Of a DNA stretch of 38,377 bases, positions 8,125-16,988 are shown piece after piece. The stretch is taken from assembly GCA_022841545.1 (NCBI GenBank), contig JALHRF010000028.1, positions 1 through 38,377 on the forward strand, given 5' to 3'. The position numbers and the translations under genes were made by a program. How positions within the stretch are numbered: position 1 is the first letter of the stretch; each line of letters opens with the position of its first letter. Under the pieces are notes generated by a model, which was not told where the DNA came from, did not search any database, and saw nothing but the letters and a program-made list of their open reading frames with translations. Origin of the DNA: Bauldia sp. Its GTDB lineage: Bacteria > Pseudomonadota > Alphaproteobacteria > Rhizobiales > Kaistiaceae.

Positions 8125-8229
8125 TCAGCGTGGCAGCTTCTTCCGGCCGACGAGCCAGGCGAAGAACCCGAGCACGGCGAGCACCGCCACCGGGCCAAAG
8201 AAAATCACCAGGAACTGCGCCAGCGTCAT
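8125..8229 (-). CDS. 34-residue single-pass membrane peptide
   Basis: This is a short coding sequence starting at ATG 8229 and ending with TGA at 8125-8127. The peptide begins MTLAQFLVIFFGP, continues as a hydrophobic helix of about 22 residues, and ends WLVGRKKLPR. The positive C-terminus after the helix would place it in the cytoplasm. Codons are rich in third-position G/C, like neighbouring genes. It lies 82 bases downstream of ridA on the same strand, with a hairpin (CCCGGC...GCCGGG, 8278-8294) between them. I recognise no family. The compact hydrophobic helix followed by a basic anchor is the main evidence that it is real. Confidence 0.5.
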   Translation of the reverse strand: MTLAQFLVIFFGPVAVLAVLGFFAWLVGRKKLPR

Positions 8230-8311
8230 TTCAGGAAGGCTCCACCGTCCGCATCTCTGAACCTATACCATCGCCATCCCGGCCGGCCGCCGGGACGTTG
8301 ATGGACTTCCA

Positions 8312-8662
8312 TCAGTCTTTCGCCCCGACCACCATGATCTCGACCAGATAGGCCGGCGAGGCGAGCTTCGCCTCGACCGTCGCCCGCGCGGGCGTATTGC
8401 CCGGCGATACCCAGGCGTCCCACGCCGAGTTCATCTCGGCGAAATTGCCGATATCGGTGAGCCAGATATTGGTCGAAAGCAGCTTCGACTTGTCGGTTCC
8501 GGCCGCCTTGAGGAGCGCGTCGATCTTTTGCAGCACCTGCTTGGTCTGCCCCGCAGTCGACTGCGACGTATCGTCCGCAACCTGACCGGCGAGATAGACC
8601 GTATTGCCGTGGACCACGGCCTGGCTCATCCGCGGGCCGGCCTGGTGACGCTCGATAGGCAT
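8312..8662 (-). CDS. RidA/YjgF/UK114-family protein
   Basis: This is a 116-residue member of the Rid superfamily, trimeric cytoplasmic proteins that hydrolyse reactive enamine/imine intermediates made by PLP enzymes. The family landmarks are VVHGNTVYLAGQVADD near residue 20, the NIWLTDIGNFAEMNSAWDAWV segment, and NTPARATVEAKLASPAYLVEI at the C-terminus, where the arginine of PARATV is the substrate-binding residue. ATG 8662 is preceded by GAGGAG (minus strand) at good spacing; a longer in-frame start at 8707 has no support. The sequence fits the RidA-like subgroups with 'IWLTDIGNF', which are not all proven deaminases. The gene is probably expressed from the 461-base divergent region shared with the mannose enzyme. 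Confidence 0.9.
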   Translation of the reverse strand: MPIERHQAGPRMSQAVVHGNTVYLAGQVADDTSQSTAGQTKQVLQKIDALLKAAGTDKSKLLSTNIWLTDIGNFAEMNSAWDAWVSPGNTPARATVEAKLASPAYLVEIMVVGAKD

Positions 8663-9123
8663 GTTTCTGCTCCTCAACTCTCGACAAGAACGCGCACGGG
8701 TTAGCACGGACTTGAGCGCCTGTGTACAGCGGGAAATGGCCGATGCCGCCGCGCTGATTGTCGCGACCCACCGTCCTGATGCGCTTCGGCCTCAACGGCA
8801 TCCCAACGCTCGCCTCCACCCGGGGGCATGGGACGCCGGGAAGGTCGGAGTGACCGCCACCTCCTTGATCTGGAAAGCCGTGGGCGGGTCACTTATCGTT
8901 CCAAGGAGTGTGGGCCCTCGGGCCGAAGAGCGACGACGAGCGTCTGCACGTCGACATGGTCTTTCCCCGCTGGCGGGTCGACGGCGCGGCGAGGATATAT
9001 TATGGAGCCGACGACGACGGGCGCGCCGCGGTTGCGATCGCGCGGCGTCGGATCGGCTCGGCTGGCCGAAACAGCCTTGGGGCGGATCCCTCGCGACGGC
9101 ATGTGATGACGGAGAAACCGCCA
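8663..9123. other. Long divergent intergenic region without a recognisable gene
   Basis: The 461 bases between ridA (minus) and the mannose-1-phosphate guanylyltransferase (plus) are open in several frames but none gives a recognisable protein or a well-placed ribosome-binding site. Open frames running into the plus-strand gene (from about 8908) have no similarity I can identify upstream of residue MIIPV. I see no clear promoter motif. The region may hold control sequences or a decayed gene. Confidence 0.4.
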
Positions 9124-10602
9124 ATGATCATACCAGTCATCATGTGCGGCGGCGCGGGGACGCGACTCTGGCCGCTCTCCCGCGAGACGCGTCCGAAGCC
9201 GTTCCTGCCGCTGGTGGGCGGAGTTTCCACCTTTGCCGCCACGCTTCGGCGCGTCGCCGAGCCCACCCTGTTCGGACCGCCGCTGATCGTCGCCAATCGC
9301 GATCACCGCCACATGCTCGCTGCGGCCCTGGCCGAAGCCCCCGTAACGGGCCGGCTCCTCCTCGAGCCCGAAGCGCGCGACACGACCGCCGCAATCGCTG
9401 CGGCGGCGCAGTGGGTCGCGAGCGATGATCCCGACGCGATTCTCCTGGTCCTTGCCGCCGATCACCTGATCAGGGACGCCGAGGGGTTCCGCCAGACCGT
9501 CCGTGCGGCGCACCGGGTTGCGGCGGACGGGGCGATCGTCACGTTCGGCATCCGGCCGACCTATCCGGCGACGGGCTATGGCTACATCGAACGCGCCGAG
9601 CCTCTGGCGACTATGGACTCCGTCTACCGGGTGGCGGCCTTCGTCGAGAAGCCCGACGCGGCGACGGCCGAGCGTTACATCGCGGCCGGCCATCTCTGGA
9701 ACAGCGGCAACTTCATGATGCCGGCGTCGCTCGCGCTGTCCGAGCTCGCCGCCTACGCGCCCGATATTCTCGCCGCCATCGCGGCGGCGGTGGAGGACGC
9801 CACAATCGAGGCCGATGGCACCGCCACGCTCAGCGACTCGTTCCGCTCCGCCCGCAAGATCTCCTTCGATCATGCCGTCATGGAGAAGACCGCACGGGCG
9901 GCCGTGATCGATGGAGCCTTCGACTGGTCGGACCTCGGCACCTGGGGCTCGGTCTGGGAAGCGGGAGAAAAGGACGAGGGGCAGAATGTCGTCAGCGGCG
10001 AGGTCACCCTTGTCTCCGCCTCCGGCAACTACGTGTCGAGCGACCGGCCGACCATCGGCCTCGTCGGCGTCGAGAATCTGATCGTCGTGGCGAGCGACGA
10101 TGTCGTCCTCGTCGCCCCGCGCTCGCAGTCCGATGCCGTCAAGGCGCTGGTTGCGGCGATCGCCGGCAAGCCCGAGGCGCTGGTCGGAGACCGCGCCCGC
10201 CACTATCGCCCCTGGGGCTGGTACCAGTCGCTCGACATCGGCCCGGCGCACCAGGTCAAGCGGCTCGTCGTCAGCCCCGGCCGGCGCCTGTCGCTGCAGA
10301 AGCACCGCCATCGCTCGGAGCACTGGACGGTAGTCGAGGGCGTCGCCGAGGTGACGCTCGACGACCAGCTGCTGACGGTTCGCCCGAACGAGTCGGTTTA
10401 CATCCCGCTCGGCGCCGTCCATCGCGCCGCCAATCACGGTACGGAACCCGTTACCATCATCGAGGTTCAGTGCGGCGACTATTTCGGCGAGGATGACATC
10501 ATCCGCTTCGAGGATGATTACGGCCGGGTCGCGCCGTCGTCGACCGGAGCGACCGACGTTGCCGAGCCGGCAAGTCCGGAAACGGCGCCCGCCCGCTCCT
10601 GA
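9124..10602 (+). CDS. Mannose-1-phosphate guanylyltransferase / mannose-6-phosphate isomerase (bifunctional, ManC/AlgA type)
   Basis: This enzyme makes GDP-mannose for exopolysaccharide, LPS or glycan synthesis. The N-terminal nucleotidyltransferase domain opens with IMCGGAGTRLWPLSRETRPKPFL; the usual KQFL here reads KPFL. It has the AADHLI and FVEKP motifs. The C-terminal cupin (from about residue 355) holds RPWGWYQSLD, HQVKRLVVSPGRRLSLQKH and the HRSEHWTVVEG metal site typical of the type II phosphomannose isomerase domain. The length of 492 residues is close to the usual 470-480. ATG 9124 is chosen because GGAG lies nine bases upstream (9111-9114); ATG 9106 (MTEKPP) is an alternative. It ends in an Ala/Pro/Ser-rich tail. 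It is alone, away from any visible polysaccharide operon. Confidence 0.93.
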   Translation: MIIPVIMCGGAGTRLWPLSRETRPKPFLPLVGGVSTFAATLRRVAEPTLFGPPLIVANRDHRHMLAAALAEAPVTGRLLLEPEARDTTAAIAAAAQWVASDDPDAILLVLAADHLIRDAEGFRQTVRAAHRVAADGAIVTFGIRPTYPATGYGYIERAEPLATMDSVYRVAAFVEKPDAATAERYIAAGHLWNSGNFMMPASLALSELAAYAPDILAAIAAAVEDATIEADGTATLSDSFRSARKISFDHAVMEKTARAAVIDGAFDWSDLGTWGSVWEAGEKDEGQNVVSGEVTLVSASGNYVSSDRPTIGLVGVENLIVVASDDVVLVAPRSQSDAVKALVAAIAGKPEALVGDRARHYRPWGWYQSLDIGPAHQVKRLVVSPGRRLSLQKHRHRSEHWTVVEGVAEVTLDDQLLTVRPNESVYIPLGAVHRAANHGTEPVTIIEVQCGDYFGEDDIIRFEDDYGRVAPSSTGATDVAEPASPETAPARS

Positions 10603-10653
10603 TCTGGAACCTGATGGGTTTTGGAGCCCGGCACAGCAAGCACCACACACATC

Positions 10654-10790
10654 GTCGTCCCGTGCGAACCGCATCACGAGTGGTGCGGTGCAGATGCGGG
10701 ACCTCGTTCGTCAAGGTTGAGCCCACCGTCACCTAACGAGGTTCCGGGTCTGCAGCGCATCGTTGCACGCTGCGCTGCGCCCGGAACGAC
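10654..10790. repeat. Palindromic (REP/BIME-like) element of two facing arms
   Basis: The arm at 10654-10706 begins GTCGTCCCGTGCG and ends GGGACCTCG. It is matched in inverted orientation by 10737-10790, which begins CGAGGTTCCGGG and ends CCGGAACGAC. Each arm is itself palindromic (GTGCGGTGCA, GCAGCGCATCGTTGCACGCTGC). The element sits between the convergent stops of the mannose enzyme (10602) and the ketopantoate reductase-like gene (10860). It resembles the extragenic palindromes common in alphaproteobacteria. Confidence 0.7.
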
Positions 10791-10859
10791 TTTATATCCT
10801 GGTCGACGGAATCGAGACAAATTCATCACGTTCCAATCCGCTGCCAACCCGCCCGGAAT

Positions 10860-11843
10860 TCAGCTCGGGTAACACCCTTTCGCCCGCGCCAGCCGCCGCA
10901 CCAGCGCCAGCACCAGGTCGATCGATGGCGTCGGCGTGCCGGTCAGCCGGCCGAGTTCCTGCACCGCGGTCACCAGCGCGTCGATCTCCATGGGCCGTCC
11001 GCGCTCGAGGTCCTGAAGCATCGAGGTGCGGTGCGCGCCGACGCTGCCGGCGCCGGCGATGCGCTTGTCGACGTCGATCGGGAACCTGATGCCCAGCGTC
11101 TCGGCGATCACCTGCGCCTCGATCATCATCGCCCGCGCGACCGCCCGGGAACCGTCGTCGGCGACGATCTCGGCGAGCGTGCTGTCGGTCAGCGCCGAGA
11201 TCGGGTTGAACGAGAGATTGCCCCAGAGCTTGACCCAGATCTCGCTTCTTATGTCGGTGCGGACCGGGGCCTGCATTCCCGCGGCAATCATCTCTTCCGC
11301 GAGCCGCACCGTCCGTTCGCTCTTCTCGCCCGACGGCTCGCCGAGCGAGATGCGCGCGCCATAGGTGTGTCGAATCACCCCCGGCGCTTCGACCTCGGCC
11401 GCGACATAGACCGCGGTGCCGACCGCCCGCTCCGGCCCGATCGCGGCCGAGATGATCCCGCCGGGGTCGACGGCCTCGATCCGGCTCCCCTCATGCGGGC
11501 CGCCGCTCCGGTAGAAATACCACCACGGGATGCCGTTCTGCATGGTGACGACAGCGGTATCGGGGCCGATCAGCGGCGCGATCGCCGGCAGTGCCGGCGG
11601 CACCGAATGCGCCTTCATCGTCAGCACCACATAGTCCTGCGGGCCGAGCGTGGCGGCGTCGTCGCTGGCCTTGACCGGGTAGGTCGTGTCCGTGTCGCCT
11701 TCGATCAGCCGCAGCCCGCTTTCGCGCAGTGCCGCGAGATGCTCGCCGCGGGCGACGAGGGAGAGGTCGACCCGCCCCGCGCCGGCGAGCTTCGCCGCAA
11801 GATGCCCGCCGATCGCCCCGGCGCCGAAGATCGCGATTTTCAT
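10860..11843 (-). CDS. 2-dehydropantoate 2-reductase family protein
   Basis: This is a 327-residue NADP-dependent oxidoreductase of the ApbA/PanE family. It begins MKIAIFGAGAIGGHLAAKLA (Rossmann GxGxxG). It carries the KAHSVPPALP segment holding the family's catalytic-site lysine, QNGIPWWYF, and the C-terminal domain motif IWVKLWGNLSFNPISALT with its lysine and asparagine. True PanE makes pantoate for coenzyme A, but many bacteria carry several paralogues of unknown substrate. Here the gene overlaps the stop of an acyl-CoA synthetase gene (ATGA type), suggesting a role in catabolism of a 2-oxo or branched acid rather than vitamin synthesis. It is the second gene of a two-gene minus-strand operon. 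Confidence 0.88.
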   Translation of the reverse strand: MKIAIFGAGAIGGHLAAKLAGAGRVDLSLVARGEHLAALRESGLRLIEGDTDTTYPVKASDDAATLGPQDYVVLTMKAHSVPPALPAIAPLIGPDTAVVTMQNGIPWWYFYRSGGPHEGSRIEAVDPGGIISAAIGPERAVGTAVYVAAEVEAPGVIRHTYGARISLGEPSGEKSERTVRLAEEMIAAGMQAPVRTDIRSEIWVKLWGNLSFNPISALTDSTLAEIVADDGSRAVARAMMIEAQVIAETLGIRFPIDVDKRIAGAGSVGAHRTSMLQDLERGRPMEIDALVTAVQELGRLTGTPTPSIDLVLALVRRLARAKGCYPS

Positions 11844-13354
11844 CAGCCGAGGCCGAGTTTCTGCGCGAGGCCGATCCGCTGCAGCTTGCCGGTCGCGCCC
11901 TTCGGGATCTCGTCGAGGATGACGATCTTCCGCGGCACCTTGAAGTCGGCAAGGCGCGTCGCGCAGAACGTCCGGATATCGCCCTCGCTGGCGGTCTGCC
12001 CCTCGCGGAGCACCACCGCTGCCGCGACCTCCTCGCCGAGCTTGTCGTGCGGCATGGCGAAGGTGACGACCTGGGCGATCGCCGGGTAGTCCATCAGCAC
12101 CTCGTCGACCTCGCGCGGCGAGATCTTCTCGCCGCCGCGGTTGATGATCTCCTTGAGCCGCCCGGTGACGCGGAGATACCCCTCGGCGTCCATCATCCCC
12201 TGGTCGCCGGTGTGGAACCAGCCGAAGGCGAAGGCCGTCTCGTTGGCTGTCGGGTTATTCTCGTACCCGGCGGTCACGTCCGGCCCGCGGATCACGATCT
12301 CGCCAACCGTATCGGCGCCGAGCAGTTCGCCATCCTCGGCCATGATGGCGACCTCCGGCCCGGCGGCGATGCCGACGCTGCCGGGCTTGCGCGCCGCCGG
12401 CGGCAGCGGGTTCGATGTCATCTGGTGCGCGGCTTCGGTCATCCCGTAGGATTCGATCACCGGGCAGCCGAACAGCGCCTCCAGTTCCGCCATCACCTGC
12501 GGCGGCAGCGACGCCGACGACGAGCGGATGAAGCGGAGTTTTGCCGCGGCGACGGCCTCGGGGTTTCGCGCTGCGCGGGCAAGGATCGCCTGGTGCATGG
12601 TCGGCACCGCCGTATACCAGCTCGGTTGCGCCTCGCCGAGCTGCGCGAAGAAGCGGAGCGCGTTGAAGCCGGTTGTGCAGAACGTGCTGCCGCCGGCTCC
12701 GAGCGAGGCGAGCACCGCCGCGATCAGCCCGTGGATATGGAACAAGGGCATGATGTTGAGACAGCGGTCGTCCGGCGTGAGCCGGAGCGTCGCGCCGATA
12801 TGAGAAGCCGACGCGGCGAGGTTGGCATGGGTGAGCGGCACCAGCTTAGGCCGCGAGGTCGTGCCCGAGGTGTGGAGGAGGAGGGCGATGTCGCCGTCTT
12901 CCGCCACGCCCGGCCGCGCCGCGTCGCCGATGGCTTCGCCCTCCAGCGTGAACCGCCCGGCCTCGCCGCCCGCGTCGGGCACGAGGCGGAGGATGGCGAT
13001 GCCGCGCCGTTGTGCCACCGCGACGGAGGGGCCGGCCTCGTCGCTTGCCACGATCAGCGCCTTGGCGCCGATGTCGGAGAGGTAGAAGTCGAATTCGTCC
13101 TCCCGGTAGCCGGGGTTGAGTGGCGCGGTGGTCGCCGCCGCGGCGACCGAGACGAATGCGGTCGCCATCTCGGGGCCGTTTGGCAGCACGATCGCCACCC
13201 GGTCGCCCCGGCCGATACCGAGCCCGTTGAGCCGGGTGACGGTCTCCGCCATCAGCCGGCGGAGGCTGCCATGGGTCAGAGCCGGGCGCTCGGGCGCGAG
13301 GATCGCCGGCGCATCGTCGCCGCCCTTTGCGGTACGCTCGATGATCGTGTCCAT
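11843..13354 (-). CDS. AMP-dependent acyl-CoA synthetase/ligase
   Basis: This is a 503-residue member of the adenylate-forming ANL superfamily that activates a carboxylic acid through an acyl-AMP to acyl-CoA. The P-loop-like A3 motif LLHTSGTTSRPKLVPLTH is at about 159-176, IESYGMTEAAHQM is the A5 motif, GWFHTGDQG the A7 motif and GRLKEIINRGGEKISP the A8 hinge. The C-terminal catalytic lysine is in GATGKLQR. The segment MPLFHIHGLIAAVLASL resembles the oxalyl-CoA synthetase (AAE3/Pcs60) branch, so a short or dicarboxylic substrate is possible, but this is weak evidence. It is transcribed divergently from the M24 peptidase gene and is translationally coupled to the ketopantoate reductase-like gene. 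Confidence 0.92.
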   Translation of the reverse strand: MDTIIERTAKGGDDAPAILAPERPALTHGSLRRLMAETVTRLNGLGIGRGDRVAIVLPNGPEMATAFVSVAAAATTAPLNPGYREDEFDFYLSDIGAKALIVASDEAGPSVAVAQRRGIAILRLVPDAGGEAGRFTLEGEAIGDAARPGVAEDGDIALLLHTSGTTSRPKLVPLTHANLAASASHIGATLRLTPDDRCLNIMPLFHIHGLIAAVLASLGAGGSTFCTTGFNALRFFAQLGEAQPSWYTAVPTMHQAILARAARNPEAVAAAKLRFIRSSSASLPPQVMAELEALFGCPVIESYGMTEAAHQMTSNPLPPAARKPGSVGIAAGPEVAIMAEDGELLGADTVGEIVIRGPDVTAGYENNPTANETAFAFGWFHTGDQGMMDAEGYLRVTGRLKEIINRGGEKISPREVDEVLMDYPAIAQVVTFAMPHDKLGEEVAAAVVLREGQTASEGDIRTFCATRLADFKVPRKIVILDEIPKGATGKLQRIGLAQKLGLG

Positions 13355-13462
13355 TTTTACTCCCCGACCGCCGTTCCCGGCGCTATGCTCTGCGCGTCCG
13401 GCCCCGCCAGAAGGGCCGATAGGCTGCTATACTGACGAAAATCGAAAAAGGGGAGGCGCATC

Positions 13463-14674
13463 ATGGACGCACGCGACGAAAAGACAAATGGCGTCGGCGC
13501 TTCTCCGCCGATCCCGTTCGACCGGGAACTGCTCGATGCGCTGATGGAGCGGGCGGGAATCGACGTCCTCGTCGTCTCCTCCAAGCACAACGTCCAGTAC
13601 CTGATCGGCGACGCCTATCGCTTTTTCTTCTTCGCCCATTTCGATGCAATTGGCCTCAGCCGCTACCTGCCACTCCTCGTCTATGTCCGCGGCAAGCCGG
13701 AGGACGCGGTCTATGTCGGCAATCCGATGGAGAACTACGAGCGCGAGCTCGGCAAGTTCTGGATGCCGGAATTCGTCAAGGCCTGGGGGTCGCAGGGCGC
13801 GATGGCCTCCGTCGTCGAGCGGCTCCGCAAGCTCCGCCGCGAGAACGCGGTGATCGGCGTCGAGCGCGCCTTTCTCCCCGCCGATGCCGAGGAGTTGCTC
13901 CGCAAGGAGCTGCCGCAGGCGCGGATCGTCGATGCAACCGTTGCGCTCGAGCGGCTGCGGGCGAAGAAGACGCCGCAGGAGCTCGAATGGCTCAGGATCG
14001 CCTCCGAGCGCGTGGTCGAGTCGATGCTCGCCACCGTCGCCAGCCATGGCCCCGGCACCACCAAGCTCGAGATGGTCGAGGCGCTCCGCCGCGAGGAAGT
14101 GTCGCGCGGCCTCAGCTTCGAGTATTGCCTGATCACGGCGGGCACCAGCCTCAACCGCGCCCCCTCCGACCAGGTCTGGCGCGAGGGCGACCCGATGTCG
14201 ATCGACTCCGGCGGCAACTACAAGGGCTATATCGGCGACCTCTGCCGGATGGCGATCCTCGGCGAGCCCGACGCCGAGCTCCAGGATCTCCTGGCTGAGA
14301 TCGACGCGATCCAGATGGCGGCGCGGAAGCCGATCCACGCCGGCGCGCGCGGCGGCGACATCTTCGCCGCGGCCGGCGAGGTGCTCCGCCAGTCCCCCAA
14401 CGGCAACCTCCTCGATTTCGTCGCCCATGGCATGGGCCTGATTTCGCACGAGGCGCCGCGCCTCACCGGCTCCGGCCCCGTCCCCTATCCGGGAGACGAT
14501 GCCGACCAGCCGCTCGAAGCCGGCATGGTGCTGTCGATCGAGACGACGCTCCCCCACCCCCGCCGCGGCTACATCAAGATCGAGGACACCGTCGCCGTCA
14601 CCGAGACCGGTTGGGAGGCCTTCGGCGACGGGGGGAGAGGCTGGAATATCGGCGGGACGGGGTCCGGAGGCTGA
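13463..14674 (+). CDS. M24-family metallopeptidase (Xaa-Pro aminopeptidase-like)
   Basis: This is a 403-residue creatinase/aminopeptidase-P-type protein with an N-terminal creatinase domain (about 25-160) and a C-terminal pita-bread catalytic domain. All five metal ligands can be placed: Asp248 (SIDSGG), Asp259 (YIGDLC), His322 (AHGMGLISHE), Glu360 (SIETTL) and Glu374 (IKIEDT). A dinuclear metallohydrolase cleaving X-Pro bonds, or a related C-N hydrolase, is expected. GGGGAGG at 13451-13457 supports ATG 13463, and a TATACT at about 13431 may be its -10 box. The last 89 or so bases (14572-14660) recur at 18018-18106 as a direct repeat, so this 3' end may have been exchanged or duplicated. Confidence 0.92.
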   Translation: MDARDEKTNGVGASPPIPFDRELLDALMERAGIDVLVVSSKHNVQYLIGDAYRFFFFAHFDAIGLSRYLPLLVYVRGKPEDAVYVGNPMENYERELGKFWMPEFVKAWGSQGAMASVVERLRKLRRENAVIGVERAFLPADAEELLRKELPQARIVDATVALERLRAKKTPQELEWLRIASERVVESMLATVASHGPGTTKLEMVEALRREEVSRGLSFEYCLITAGTSLNRAPSDQVWREGDPMSIDSGGNYKGYIGDLCRMAILGEPDAELQDLLAEIDAIQMAARKPIHAGARGGDIFAAAGEVLRQSPNGNLLDFVAHGMGLISHEAPRLTGSGPVPYPGDDADQPLEAGMVLSIETTLPHPRRGYIKIEDTVAVTETGWEAFGDGGRGWNIGGTGSGG

Positions 14675-14699
14675 CCATTGCGCAGCGCGGGTCTCCGGC

Positions 14700-15155
14700 A
14701 TGGCTGACGTGCCAGGCATCGACCAGGTCCATCGATCGCTTCGCGACAACTATCCCGGCGCGCAGTATCACTTCGTCCAGTTTCTTTCCGAGCACCTTGT
14801 CGACTGCACCCGCGTCTTCGAGGGCGACCTGACCAGGATGGTGGTGCTCGCGATACTCGGCCAGGCGCTGCTCGGCGCGCATCGGGCACCGGGCGACGCG
14901 GGTCCGCGACGGTCGATGACCGCATCCCGCATTGCAGACGTTTCGGGCCTGGATCGAGAGACGGTTCGCCGGAAGCTGAAAGCACTGGCGGCACGCGGCT
15001 GGATCAGCCAGAACGCCGATCGTAGCTGGGAGATCGCGGCCGGGCGCGATGGCGAGACCAGGGTTCGACAGGACCTTGCTGGGCTTGACGGTCGCGGCCT
15101 TGAAAGGTTGGCGAGGCTCTACGTGGCGCTTCGCCCGATCTGCGAGAAGGCATAG
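14700..15155 (+). CDS. Winged-helix HTH regulatory protein
   Basis: This is a small cytoplasmic protein of 151 residues with a winged-helix DNA-binding segment, MTASRIADVSGLDRETVRRKLKALAARGWI, at about residues 75-105, followed by a short wing and a C-terminal helix region. The N-terminal 70 residues (FVQFLSEHLVDCTRVFEGDLTRMVVLAILGQALL) look helical and could dimerise, giving a MarR-like layout, though I do not recognise a specific family. ATG 14700 has only a weak ribosome-binding site. It lies 25 bases after the M24 gene and 104 bases before the outer-membrane gene, the first gene inside the segment bounded by the duplicated M24 ends. Autoregulation of that segment is a reasonable guess. 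Confidence 0.7.
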   Translation: MADVPGIDQVHRSLRDNYPGAQYHFVQFLSEHLVDCTRVFEGDLTRMVVLAILGQALLGAHRAPGDAGPRRSMTASRIADVSGLDRETVRRKLKALAARGWISQNADRSWEIAAGRDGETRVRQDLAGLDGRGLERLARLYVALRPICEKA

Positions 15156-15259
15156 GCGCAATGGGCTGCTCAAAGTAAGCACCTCGTCAATTGCACCGCC
15201 GCCCAAACGGGTCGAAGACTGCGCTCCTGTGTTCCCGCCCGCTCGGGGGAAACAAGAGC

Positions 15260-16975
15260 GTGCCCAAGCGCAGATCAAGCCATTCCCGCACCCGCCTGCT
15301 TCCGGTTCTGGCCTTGACGCTGGCGCTCGCGGGAGGGGCGGTGACTCGCGCCGGTGCCGACGCCGGCGCAGGGTCGTGGGAAGACGCTCCGGTCGAAGCC
15401 GTCCGCGTCGTGGTCACGGACTTGCAAGCGTCGCCGGAGCGCATCGCGCTTGAAGACCGGGTTCGCCGCGCATTGGCGATCTATCCCGGCTCGACCTTTC
15501 GAAACCTGCTGCTCGACTGGGGCATCGGCAAGGTGCGGGCGATCCCGGGGGTGGCCGAGGTCACTCCGGAGCTCTCGCCCGGCTCCGTCGGCGGCGTCGT
15601 GGTCACGGTTCGGGTCACCTTCGGCCCCGGCGTCGATGGCCCGCAGCCGCCTTCCTTCCCCTACCTGTTTCAAGACGCGGACTCGCTCCTCAAACTCAAA
15701 TTCCGCTCGGCCGGCATGGTCTACGCCAACCATGACGCCTGGTATGGCGATCCCCAGGCCTTCGTCGGCGCCAATCCGCTCGCCGATGCGCCATCGGGAG
15801 AGGGGTGGGGGACGTCGCTGGAGGGTTACACCGAGCTGGGCATCCAGGGCATCGGCCCGATCGCTCCGTCGGTCTATGCCTATGGCAGCCTTTCCTATGT
15901 CCTGAGCGGGACCGTCGGGCAGGAGCTGTTCACCGACGAGCCGCGCGGCTTCGGCGGGATCGAGGACGCCTTCGCCGGTATCGTCACCGGCAAGACGTGG
16001 GAGGACGGCTCGCGGCTTGTCGTCAACCTGACCGCCGGCCGGCAGCCTTTCCAGATCGCCGATGGCATGCTGATCCGGCTGGGTGCAGGGAACGGCTTCG
16101 AGCGCGCCGCGCTCCAGCTCAATCCGAGGAACGCCGCCGACAATCTGTTCATGGCCGAGGCGCGGTTCAATACCACCCGGCTGCAAGTGTTCCAGCTCGA
16201 TCCCGACGAAAACGACGAGATCGATACCCGCACCATCATCGACGGACTCAATCTCGATGCCGGCCTTGGCACCGCCACGCAGTTCGGGCTGACCTATCTC
16301 AATGTCCCGCGATCGACCTACGGCTACTACACGGCGACGGCGATCGGAACCAGGGCGGGGCTGAACGTCCTGGATGGCCGGTTCTACTGGCTGCCCACGG
16401 TCGAGGGCGCATCCGGCCCCTACGCCAAGACCGAGTTCGCCTACCAATGGAACGACGAGAACAGCTTCGCAATGCGGGCCTGGGGCGGCTATGGCGAAGC
16501 CGGCTATACCTTCGCCGGCCTGCCTTGGCGTCCGACCGTGAGCTATCGCCTCTCGAGCTTCAGCGGCGACGACCCCGCCACAGCGACCTACGAGCGCTGG
16601 GATCCCCTCCTCTCCGGCGGAACGCCCGAGGAATGGGTGCAGGGCCTCAACCACTACAAGATGTTCCAGGACACCAATATCACGGCCAGCCGGTTCCAGG
16701 CGCGGCTCCGGCCGGCGGCGCGGTGGGAGGTGGTCCCCCAGTTCTGGCTGTTCACGGCCGCTGAGACCAACAACCTCGGCGGCAGCCTCGCGCAACTGGC
16801 GAGCCGTCCGCTCGGCTACGAGGTCAACCTCACCGCAAAGTACTTCCCGAGCCGGAGCGTCTACATGCAGGCCGGGATCGCGGCGACGTTTCCGCGCGCC
16901 GGCGTGATCGACGCCATCCCGTCACGACTTGACCCGTGGATCAGCGCCTCCGCGCTTGTTCGCGTGGCCTACTAG
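15260..16975 (+). CDS. Outer-membrane protein: POTRA-like domain fused to an alginate-export-type beta-barrel
   Basis: This is a predicted outer-membrane protein of 571 residues starting at GTG 15260, with GGGGGA just upstream (15244-15249). The basic n-region [12 protein letters not shown], hydrophobic core [14 protein letters not shown] and AGA-D site form a signal peptide. Residues about 45-130 ([11 protein letters not shown]... [12 protein letters not shown] ... [18 protein letters not shown] ... [11 protein letters not shown]) look like one POTRA domain. The remainder alternates in beta-strand fashion, is rich in Tyr/Trp and Asn, and contains [19 protein letters not shown], which resembles the alginate-export barrel family, before ending in an aromatic-terminated strand (VRVAY). 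It may be an outer-membrane channel or secretion partner. It is tightly coupled to the following SDR gene. Confidence 0.72.
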   Translation: MPKRRSSHSRTRLLPVLALTLALAGGAVTRAGADAGAGSWEDAPVEAVRVVVTDLQASPERIALEDRVRRALAIYPGSTFRNLLLDWGIGKVRAIPGVAEVTPELSPGSVGGVVVTVRVTFGPGVDGPQPPSFPYLFQDADSLLKLKFRSAGMVYANHDAWYGDPQAFVGANPLADAPSGEGWGTSLEGYTELGIQGIGPIAPSVYAYGSLSYVLSGTVGQELFTDEPRGFGGIEDAFAGIVTGKTWEDGSRLVVNLTAGRQPFQIADGMLIRLGAGNGFERAALQLNPRNAADNLFMAEARFNTTRLQVFQLDPDENDEIDTRTIIDGLNLDAGLGTATQFGLTYLNVPRSTYGYYTATAIGTRAGLNVLDGRFYWLPTVEGASGPYAKTEFAYQWNDENSFAMRAWGGYGEAGYTFAGLPWRPTVSYRLSSFSGDDPATATYERWDPLLSGGTPEEWVQGLNHYKMFQDTNITASRFQARLRPAARWEVVPQFWLFTAAETNNLGGSLAQLASRPLGYEVNLTAKYFPSRSVYMQAGIAATFPRAGVIDAIPSRLDPWISASALVRVAY

Positions 16976-16988
16976 GAGGAAGACCGAA

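Noticed and set aside
8908..9105. N-terminal extension of the mannose-1-phosphate guanylyltransferase
   Set aside because: The extra 66 residues have no similarity to the family, and a good ribosome-binding site lies just before ATG 9124.
10860..11843. Assignment as panE
   Set aside because: Family membership is clear, but the coupling to an acyl-CoA synthetase rather than to pantothenate genes makes a catabolic paralogue at least as likely.
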